From Clostridia bacterium (GTDB lineage Bacteria > Bacillota_A > Clostridia > Oscillospirales > CAG-272), in contig JAGBUD010000160.1 of assembly GCA_017630995.1 (NCBI GenBank), forward strand, positions 1 through 6,081: a DNA stretch of 6,081 nucleotides, in the 5' to 3' direction. The translations under genes and the position numbers were made by a program. The notes below the pieces were generated by a model. It saw nothing but the letters and a program-made list of their open reading frames with translations. It made no database searches and was not told the origin of the DNA. The first letter of the stretch is position 1, and each line of letters opens with the position of its first letter. Positions 1-4,932 of the stretch are shown here, one piece after another.

Positions 1-2
1 GA

Positions 3-62
3 AGCTGGACAAAATTGACTGCCTCGGGAAAGGTAGAGAATCTTGAATAAATAAGCTATGTT
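3..62 (+). other. prmA: Probable interrupted 5' end of prmA (in-frame TAA at 48-50)
   Basis: This stretch is in the same frame as the prmA reading frame that begins at ATG 63. It reads SWTKLTASGKVENLE, then TAA (48-50), then ISYV directly into the ATG. PrmA proteins characteristically begin with a W-T/S-x-[IVL] strand, a helix, and then a G-x-x-IED segment. Here the Trp (codon 6-8) lies 28 codons before the Ile of the IEDYSDF segment, about the normal family spacing. Homology-like sequence therefore lies on both sides of the stop, and the natural start codon would be just off the left edge. A single base (T48 to G, giving GAA) would restore a continuous frame. I cannot tell a real nonsense mutation from a sequencing or assembly error. 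The less likely alternative is that this is the tail of an unrelated upstream gene. Confidence 0.65.
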
Positions 63-914
63 ATGAGTTTGATAGACAACGGACTTATGATAGAGGATTA
101 CAGTGATTTTTCCTTTTCGGGAATGTATGGGGAGCTTGTTGATGACAGCATCTTGAATGCAGATAAGGATACGGTAAAGGTATCCGTGTTTATTCCCGAG
201 GAGAGAAGCTTCGTTGAGGCTCGTGCATTTATCGTTGAGCGTTTTTTTGCGCTCGGCATTGACGCTGCCATATCCGCGGAGGGAATGAACGAGGAGGACT
301 GGGCGGAGTCTTGGAAGAAATACTACAAGCCCGTGCCTCTTGGCAGAGTGACTATCGTTCCCGCGTGGGAGGATTATACTCCGAGCGAGGACGAAGTAAT
401 AATAAAAATGGATCCCGGCATGGCATTCGGAACCGGAACGCACGAAACGACAAGGCTTGTTATCAGACTTATGCAGGACGAGATTGTTGGCGGAGAGAGA
501 GTTCTTGATATGGGAACCGGCTCGGGTATTCTTTCAATTTGCGCCTCGAAGCTTGGTGCGGCATCTTGTAATGCTTACGATATTGACCCCGTTGCCGTTA
601 AGGTCGCGCAGGAAAACGCGATTGCCGACGGCTGCGATAACATAACCGTAGGTGTTTCCGACCTTCTTTACGGAGTTGACCTTTCGGGAGGAAAGTACGA
701 TATTTGCTTTGCAAACATTGTTGCCGATATAATACTGCGAATGTTGCCCGATATCGATAAGTATGTCAAGGAAGAGGGAAAAATAATCCTTTCGGGAATA
801 ATTAATTCAAGATGTGACGAGGTTAAGGAATCCGTTATCGAAAACGGATACCGCATAGTTAAGACTATAAATGAAAACGACTGGATAGCAATGCTTATCG
901 AAAAGTCCGTTTGA
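63..914 (+). CDS. prmA: Ribosomal protein L11 methyltransferase PrmA (N-terminus probably truncated)
   Basis: PrmA uses S-adenosylmethionine to methylate ribosomal protein L11 in the cytoplasm. The open frame gives 283 residues, somewhat short for a family usually a little over 300. The substrate-recognition region runs to about residue 100 and includes NEEDWAESWKKYYKP (76-90), a hallmark of the family. The methyltransferase domain follows, with DPGMAFGTGTHETT (117-130), the SAM-binding glycine motif VLDMGTGSGIL (147-157), an acidic motif YDIDP (172-176) and FANIVADII (216-224), which corresponds to the family's N-[IV]-x-A catalytic-region motif. The C-terminal half looks intact. The start at 63 is simply the first ATG after the upstream stop and has no Shine-Dalgarno sequence in front of it, so it is probably not the native start. 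The stop is TGA, and rsmE begins 11 bases later, a pairing common in Firmicutes (often after dnaJ) and probably one operon. Product call is firm; start is doubtful. Confidence 0.92.
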   Translation: MSLIDNGLMIEDYSDFSFSGMYGELVDDSILNADKDTVKVSVFIPEERSFVEARAFIVERFFALGIDAAISAEGMNEEDWAESWKKYYKPVPLGRVTIVPAWEDYTPSEDEVIIKMDPGMAFGTGTHETTRLVIRLMQDEIVGGERVLDMGTGSGILSICASKLGAASCNAYDIDPVAVKVAQENAIADGCDNITVGVSDLLYGVDLSGGKYDICFANIVADIILRMLPDIDKYVKEEGKIILSGIINSRCDEVKESVIENGYRIVKTINENDWIAMLIEKSV

Positions 915-916
915 TT

Positions 917-923
917 GGAGAGG
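917..923 (+). promoter_or_regulatory. Shine-Dalgarno site of rsmE (decides its start)
   Basis: GGAGAGG sits just after the prmA stop, and its GGAG core is 5 bases before ATG 926. The frame also offers an upstream TTG at 911 that overlaps the prmA TGA, but that TTG has no comparable site. RsmE proteins also begin with an M-x-R-F-F-V-type sequence, which matches the ATG at 926. Confidence 0.8.
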
Positions 924-925
924 TT

Positions 926-1660
926 ATGCCAAGATTTTTCGTACCAAGTGAAAATTTTTGCGAGGACTCGCTCAAGATAAAGGGCGATGACGCCTTTCAT
1001 ATTGCGCGCGCGCTTCGTATGGCGGTGGGAGATGAGATTACCGTTTGCGATATGCACGCAAACGAATATTCCTGCCGTATAACGAAAATAAGAGATGACG
1101 AGTGCGAATGTGAAATAATTTCCTCAAGGGAGGGAAGCACCGAATCTCCCGTCTTTATATCGCTTTACATGGCATATCCCAAGGGGGATAAGCTTGAGAT
1201 TGTAACTCAAAAGGCGGTTGAGCTTGGCGCAAGCGAGATAATTCCCTTCGAATCGTCAAGATGTATAAAGAAGCCGAAAGCCGAAAAGGCGGAGCGCGAT
1301 ATGGCGCGTCTTTCCAGAATTGCAGAGGAGGCGGCAAAGCAATGCGGAAGAAGCCGACTTGTTAAAATTTCGCCTACCCTTAACTACCAAGAAATGCTCA
1401 AGGCGGCGGCAGATTCCGACGCTATGCTTTTTTGCTATGAGGGCGACGGAGCGCAGTCGCTGAAAAAGACGCTTGCCGAAATAGGCGACGTCAAAAAAAT
1501 ATCGGTCATCGTTGGCTCCGAGGGCGGATTTTCGCTTCTTGAAGCGGATATGGCGAGGGACGCGGGTGCGAGAATCGTTAATCTCGGGCCTCGAATTTTG
1601 AGGTGCGAAACCGCACCGTCGTATGTTTTGGCGGCAATTTCGTATCACTTTGAGTTGTAA
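926..1660 (+). CDS. rsmE: 16S rRNA (uracil(1498)-N3)-methyltransferase RsmE
   Basis: RsmE is a SPOUT-class methyltransferase that makes m3U1498 in the 30S decoding region using S-adenosylmethionine. The 244-residue length is normal. The N-terminal PUA-like domain starts MPRFFVP and includes HIARALRMAVGDEI (25-38). The SPOUT domain shows KGDKLEIVTQKAVELG (86-101), RIAEEAAKQCGRS (131-143), the SAM-knot strand VIVGSEGGFS (194-203) and LGPRILRCETAP (220-231). These are the family's conserved G-x-EGG and LG-x-RILR-x-ETA motifs. The usual Pro of GPEGG is Ser here, a conservative variation. Translation is taken from ATG 926 because of its ribosome site and because the protein then begins like its family. 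It is tightly spaced behind prmA and ends with TAA before a 240-base gap, so it is probably the last gene of that operon. Confidence 0.95.
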   Translation: MPRFFVPSENFCEDSLKIKGDDAFHIARALRMAVGDEITVCDMHANEYSCRITKIRDDECECEIISSREGSTESPVFISLYMAYPKGDKLEIVTQKAVELGASEIIPFESSRCIKKPKAEKAERDMARLSRIAEEAAKQCGRSRLVKISPTLNYQEMLKAAADSDAMLFCYEGDGAQSLKKTLAEIGDVKKISVIVGSEGGFSLLEADMARDAGARIVNLGPRILRCETAPSYVLAAISYHFEL

Positions 1661-1678
1661 AAAGTAACGAAAGTATAA

Positions 1679-1714
1679 AAATATACAAATAAACAATCAT
1701 TTTTTTGTATATTT
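1679..1714. repeat. AT-rich perfect inverted repeat after rsmE
   Basis: AAATATACAAA (1679-1689) and TTTGTATATTT (1704-1714) are perfect 11-base reverse complements separated by 14 bases. It lies 18 bases after the rsmE stop and could help end that transcript. The stem has only one G-C pair and is not followed by a clean U-tract, so it is not a convincing Rho-independent terminator. Confidence 0.5.
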
Positions 1715-1720
1715 CGCAAT

Positions 1721-1747
1721 TATTTTTCAAAAAACTATTGAAAAATA
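1721..1747. repeat. Perfect inverted repeat overlapping a -35 element (possible operator)
   Basis: TATTTTTCAA (1721-1730) and TTGAAAAATA (1738-1747) are perfect 10-base reverse complements with a 7-base spacer, so half-site centres are 17 bases apart. The right arm contains the proposed -35 hexamer TTGAAA of the regulator's promoter. As duplex DNA this has the geometry of a repressor operator. As RNA it would be a weak A-U hairpin at the end of rsmE readthrough transcripts. The repeat is visible in the sequence; any protein binding is inferred. Confidence 0.5.
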
Positions 1748-1766
1748 TCAAAAAATAAGTTAAAAT
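1738..1766 (+). promoter_or_regulatory. SigA-type promoter for the CdaR-like regulator gene
   Basis: TTGAAA (1738-1743) is followed by exactly 17 bases and then TAAAAT (1761-1766). Each hexamer differs from the TTGACA/TATAAT consensus at one position, and spacing is optimal. Flanking DNA is strongly A/T-rich. Transcription would start near 1773 and give a leader of about 130 bases before ATG 1901. In AT-rich DNA chance matches are common, but this is the best candidate in the gap. Confidence 0.6.
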
Positions 1767-1772
1767 ATAGTA

Positions 1773-1890
1773 CAGTATTTACAAAACGCTTGTTTTTGTT
1801 CAGGCTTACCGTACCTGTCGACATCTTTTTTGTAAGACGGCGGCAGCTGTGAACGGTATTATTTTTTGTTAATATGTACATTATATTTTC
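1773..1890 (+). other. Leader region of the regulator gene, no recognised RNA motif
   Basis: This is the presumed untranslated leader between the promoter and the ribosome site. Small pairings can be drawn: ACAAAA (1781-1786) with TTTTGT (1794-1799), CAGG (1801-1804) with CCTG (1814-1817), CTTAC (1805-1809) with GTAAG (1832-1836), and TACCGT (1807-1812) with ACGGTA (1853-1858). The last two compete for the same left arm. The middle is less A/T-rich than its flanks. I do not recognise a known riboswitch or T-box, and no small coding frame here is convincing. Confidence 0.35.
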
Positions 1891-1895
1891 GGAGG
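1891..1895 (+). promoter_or_regulatory. Strong Shine-Dalgarno site of the regulator gene (decides its start)
   Basis: GGAGG lies 5 bases before ATG 1901. A longer frame from ATG 1874 would add nine residues but has no ribosome site, and its extra residues do not fit the start of the family. Confidence 0.85.
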
Positions 1896-1900
1896 TTTTT

Positions 1901-2986
1901 ATGTCAAACCGCTTATTCCAAACCATAATTCATCAAATGCGCGACGTCGTTGGAAGAACGATAGGTGTTATTGATGAAAACGGTATAGTTATTGCTTCGA
2001 GCGATATTGGCAAAATCGGAGAATCCAAGCAGAGAATTAAGGAAGAGCTTACTTACTCGCAGGATTCCATCGTTTATGAGGGATATACTTACAGATTTGT
2101 CGGCGCACAGGAAAGAACCGAATGCATAGCTTTCGTCGAGGGTGATGATGAGCATGCGGCAAACACCTGTCACCTTATCGCAATTTCTCTTGGTAATATC
2201 AAGAGCCTTTACGATGAGAAATACGACAAGGGTTCGTTTATAAAGAACATTCTTCTTGATAACATTTTGCCCAGCGATATTTACGTTAAGTCAAACGAGC
2301 TTCATTTCAGCAGTGAGGAATCTCGCGTTGTTATCGTAGTTAAGTTCCTTAATTCAGGCTCGTTCGTTCCTTACGAGGTCGTTAACAATATGGTAAGCGA
2401 CAAAACCAAGGATTACGTAATAAGCATAAGCGAACAGGATATCGTTATCGTTAAAGAGGTAACCAGAAACACCACAGCAGAGGAGCTTGAGGGATTCGCT
2501 TCGGATATACTCAAGACTGCCGCTTCGGAATACAGCGCAAAGCTCCTTATCGGTATTTCCTCGGTTGTTGATAATCTCAAGGACCTTGCAAGAGCATATA
2601 AGGAAGCGAAGATTTCTCTTGAGGTTGGAAAGGTTTTCGATATCGAAAAGCCCATTATGTCTTACGAGAATCTCGGTATAGGAAGACTTGTTTATCAGCT
2701 TCCCACCACGCTTTGCGAGATTTTCCTCCAGGAAGTGTTCAAGAAGGGCTCGCTCAATTCTCTTGACAGAGAAACGCTTATGACCGTTCAGAGCTTCTTT
2801 GAAAACAATCTTAACGTTTCCGAAACGTCAAGAAAGCTTTTCGTACATAGAAACACTCTTGTATACAGACTTGAAAAAATAAGAAAGCTCACAGGCCTCG
2901 ACCTTCGAGAGTTTGACCATGCGGTAACCTTTAAGGTTGCGCTTATGGTTAAGAAGTACCTCGCAAGCAAGCCTACAAAGTTTTAA
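1901..2986 (+). CDS. CdaR/PucR-type transcriptional regulator
   Basis: The protein has 361 residues from ATG 1901 and resembles the sugar-diacid regulator (CdaR) architecture in three parts. Residues about 4-110 are a diacid-recognition-like sensor (GRTIGVIDENGIVIASSD, 18-35, then IGKIG). Residues about 138-245 resemble the degenerate GGDEF-like domain found in CdaR proteins (LLIGISS near 215-221, then a Ser/Ala-rich helix RAYKEAKISLEVGK). Residues about 294-352 are the PucR-family helix-turn-helix, with LNVSETSRKLFVHRNTLVYRLEKI as its core. It should bind DNA in the cytoplasm in response to a small ligand. The His-x-x-Ala that usually follows the RIG motif of CdaR sensors is replaced by a Lys/Gln/Arg-rich segment, so a sugar diacid ligand cannot be assumed. 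No catabolic or transport gene lies beside it. It probably has its own promoter, and the inverted repeat over the -35 could allow autoregulation. Family call is firm, target unknown. Confidence 0.88.
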   Translation: MSNRLFQTIIHQMRDVVGRTIGVIDENGIVIASSDIGKIGESKQRIKEELTYSQDSIVYEGYTYRFVGAQERTECIAFVEGDDEHAANTCHLIAISLGNIKSLYDEKYDKGSFIKNILLDNILPSDIYVKSNELHFSSEESRVVIVVKFLNSGSFVPYEVVNNMVSDKTKDYVISISEQDIVIVKEVTRNTTAEELEGFASDILKTAASEYSAKLLIGISSVVDNLKDLARAYKEAKISLEVGKVFDIEKPIMSYENLGIGRLVYQLPTTLCEIFLQEVFKKGSLNSLDRETLMTVQSFFENNLNVSETSRKLFVHRNTLVYRLEKIRKLTGLDLREFDHAVTFKVALMVKKYLASKPTKF

Positions 2987-2995
2987 TTAAATTCA

Positions 2996-3052
2996 GGGGA
3001 GACGCTAGGCATTGCCGAAAGCTCCCCGAAAACTTTGAGATGCCATTTTCGG
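2996..3052 (+). promoter_or_regulatory. Two overlapping hairpins between regulator and protease genes
   Basis: GGGGAG (2996-3001) can pair with CTCCCC (3022-3027), and CCGAAAA (3026-3032) can pair with TTTTCGG (3046-3052). The two stems share 3026-3027, so they cannot both form fully. GGCAT (3008-3012) can also pair with ATGCC (3040-3044). Neither main stem is followed by a U-tract, so a simple terminator is not supported. The arrangement could be an attenuator-like or RNA-processing element ahead of the protease gene, or just a weak terminator. I do not recognise a known riboswitch. Confidence 0.4.
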
Positions 3053-3076
3053 TATTTCAATAAAAGGTAGAGAAAG

Positions 3077-4390
3077 ATGAAAAAAGCTTATTTAAAAATC
3101 CTTTCTTCTCTTGTTTTCCTCTCTCTGATAATATCAAGTTTATTTTTTTGCGTTTCTTGTACCGCGGGTAGCGACACCGTTATTTCCGCCGATGAGCTTT
3201 TGGCGAATGCCGCCGCCGAGGATAATTACAAATTGGATTACGTTTGGAATTATCTTGACGAATGGCGCTTTCCCGCTTTTTCGGCAGGCAAATTAAAAAG
3301 AGTCGAGAACCTTTACAAGAAATATTATTACAAGGAAATCCCCACCTCTTATGAGATTGCCCTCGAGGTAGCGGATATTTTCGTCAGTGAAAGCTATAAT
3401 GAAATCGAGCTTACGGATAGCGACAAGGTGACAGATGCTATTATCACGGCATACGTTGCCGCAATCGGCGACCCGTATTCGTATTACAGAACCGCAGACG
3501 AATATCAAAATTACACGGGCAATATGAGCGGAACGTTCGTTGGTATAGGAATCACCGTAGTCTATACGGAGGAAACGGGTGTTGCGGAAATAAGCGGCAC
3601 GGTTAAGGATTCTCCCGCCGAAAAGGCAGGAATTCTGGCGGGTGACGTTCTTGTTGCAGTGGACGGCAAGATGCTTTCTGATATTGGATACGAAACTGCC
3701 GTTGACTGTATAAGAGGAGAAAAAGGAACAAAGGTTGAGATAACGGTTTTGCGCGGAGGCGAGGAGATTACGTTTTCCGTAACGCGCGCACCGATAGTTG
3801 ATCTTTCGGTTGATTATTATATAACGGAAGAAAAAATCGGATATATAGATATTGATTCATTCAAGCTTAATACCGACGAGCTATTCATCGAAGCCATAGA
3901 TTATATGAAAGAAAACGGCGCACGGGTCATAGTTTACGACGTTCGGAACAATGGTGGCGGATATCTTGAGACCGTGGTGAATATGCTTGACTATATAGCA
4001 AGTGACAAAATGACGCTTGCGTCCTTTTCAAATAATTACGACGATCCGTATGTAGCTGACGACGGGCATAGCCTTTCGATTCCCAGCGTTGTTCTTTGCA
4101 ACGAAATGTCGGCCTCTGCGTCCGAGCTTTTTACGTCGGGAATTCGTGATATAGGTGCTATAGACGGCTTTGAGGTTGCGATAGTCGGAAAGAAAACTTA
4201 CGGCAAGGGAATTATGCAAAATTCCTACCGAATGTCAGATAAATCGGCAGTAACCTTGACGGTTGCATATTATTTCCCGCCCTCGGGAGTTAATTTTGAC
4301 GGCGTGGGAATTATGCCCACAAATGAGGTGGACGGTGCCGCAAACCAGCGCACTGCCGCATTTGAATTGGCACTTGAAATGAGAAAGTAA
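3077..4390 (+). CDS. S41 family (CtpA-like) PDZ-containing protease, exported, possible lipoprotein
   Basis: This is a carboxyl-terminal processing serine protease of 437 residues that acts outside the cytoplasmic membrane on protein substrates. Residues 1-28 are a signal peptide: Lys residues near the start, a hydrophobic stretch, then FFCVSC. Cys28 could be lipid-modified, although the -3 residue is Cys rather than the usual Leu. DPYSYY (132-137) is the conserved segment before the PDZ domain. PDZ spans about 150-238, including SPAEKAGILAGDVLVAVDGK (179-198). The protease core follows, with VYDVRNNGGGYLETVVNMLD (286-305). The Ser-Lys dyad is predicted as Ser347 in NEMSASASELF and Lys377 in KTYGKG, with Gln381 four residues on, as in Prc/CtpA. 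All catalytic residues appear present. The start has an AAGG site 9 bases upstream. No substrate can be inferred from the neighbours. greA begins 34 bases after its stop, so cotranscription is possible. Confidence 0.93.
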   Translation: MKKAYLKILSSLVFLSLIISSLFFCVSCTAGSDTVISADELLANAAAEDNYKLDYVWNYLDEWRFPAFSAGKLKRVENLYKKYYYKEIPTSYEIALEVADIFVSESYNEIELTDSDKVTDAIITAYVAAIGDPYSYYRTADEYQNYTGNMSGTFVGIGITVVYTEETGVAEISGTVKDSPAEKAGILAGDVLVAVDGKMLSDIGYETAVDCIRGEKGTKVEITVLRGGEEITFSVTRAPIVDLSVDYYITEEKIGYIDIDSFKLNTDELFIEAIDYMKENGARVIVYDVRNNGGGYLETVVNMLDYIASDKMTLASFSNNYDDPYVADDGHSLSIPSVVLCNEMSASASELFTSGIRDIGAIDGFEVAIVGKKTYGKGIMQNSYRMSDKSAVTLTVAYYFPPSGVNFDGVGIMPTNEVDGAANQRTAAFELALEMRK

Positions 4391-4391
4391 T

Positions 4392-4406
4392 AATTAATAA
4401 TTAATT
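4392..4406. repeat. Short A/T palindrome between protease gene and greA
   Basis: AATTAAT (4392-4398) and ATTAATT (4400-4406) are perfect complements around one central base. They fill much of the 34-base gap, just before the AGGAG ribosome site of greA (4409-4413). With no G or C this may well be chance composition. Confidence 0.35.
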
Positions 4407-4424
4407 TTAGGAGATAAAACCAAA

Positions 4425-4907
4425 ATGGCAGAAACAAAGACTTATACCACGCAAGGATTTAAGGCTCTTCAAGATGAGCTTGATTACCTCGTTAACGTAA
4501 AGGTTGAGGAAAATAAAAAGGATATATCCACCGCTCGTGCATTCGGCGACCTTTCTGAAAACAGTGAGTACGACGAAGCAAAGTCGGAGCAAGGAAAAAT
4601 TCACGCCCGCATTGCCGAGCTTCGTGAAATGATAGCAAACGCAAAGGTTATTGACGAATCTCAGATTGACGAGTCGGTTGTCAGTGTCGGTTCTATCGTT
4701 GAGGTATTTAATAAAGAGCGCAATAAGGATTTCACTTATCATATCGTTGGTTCTTATGAAACCGACCCTCAAAACGGCAAGATTTCCGATTCCTCTCCCA
4801 TCGGTGCGGCGCTTCTCGGCTCAAGATCGGGCGACGAGGTTGTTGTTACGGGCGTAAGAGAGCAGCACCTTCTCGTTAAGAAGGTTTCAAGAGCAAAGGA
4901 ACAATAA
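4425..4907 (+). CDS. greA: Transcription elongation factor GreA
   Basis: GreA inserts its coiled coil into the secondary channel of RNA polymerase and stimulates cleavage of the 3' end of RNA in backtracked complexes. The 160-residue length is typical. Residues about 1-76 form the N-terminal antiparallel coiled coil, with the tip motif FGDLSENSEYDEAK (40-53). Asp42 and Glu45 match the acidic tip residues needed for cleavage. The C-terminal FKBP-like globular domain includes VGSIVEVF and, near the end, SPIGAALLGSRSGDEVVV, the conserved SP[IL]-x-x-ALLG-x-x-x-GD signature. ATG 4425 is preceded by AGGAG at 4409-4413, an 11-base spacing that is slightly long but usable. No competing start fits. 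lysS follows after 25 bases; greA-lysS adjacency is widespread in Clostridia, supporting a shared transcript. Confidence 0.97.
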   Translation: MAETKTYTTQGFKALQDELDYLVNVKVEENKKDISTARAFGDLSENSEYDEAKSEQGKIHARIAELREMIANAKVIDESQIDESVVSVGSIVEVFNKERNKDFTYHIVGSYETDPQNGKISDSSPIGAALLGSRSGDEVVVTGVREQHLLVKKVSRAKEQ

Positions 4908-4932
4908 AATACAGTTTTGAAAGGACTTTAAA

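Noticed and set aside
48..50. TAA read as a sense codon (alternative genetic code)
   Set aside because: rsmE, the regulator, the protease and greA all end at TAA exactly where their families end, so TAA is a working stop here.
1004..1013. Alternating GC run (GCGCGCGCGC) within rsmE
   Set aside because: It encodes the conserved HIARAL segment and is explained by codon choice for Ala-Arg-Ala.
668..1057. Minus-strand open frame across the prmA/rsmE junction
   Set aside because: It overlaps two well-supported genes and has no family features or ribosome site.
1679..1714. Rho-independent terminator for rsmE
   Set aside because: The inverted repeat is perfect but almost pure A/T, with a 14-base loop and no trailing U-tract. 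I kept it only as a repeat.
1735..1926. Minus-strand 63-codon frame in the gap before the regulator gene
   Set aside because: It runs antisense through the promoter, leader and start of the regulator, and its composition is that of translated AT-rich noncoding DNA.
3035..3063. Promoter for the protease gene (TTGAGA at 3035-3040)
   Set aside because: At 16-18 base spacing the candidate -10 sequences (such as CAATAA) match the consensus poorly.
4908..4932. T-box leader for lysS
   Set aside because: Only 25 bases separate greA from lysS, with no room for a T-box, and lysS probably shares the greA transcript.
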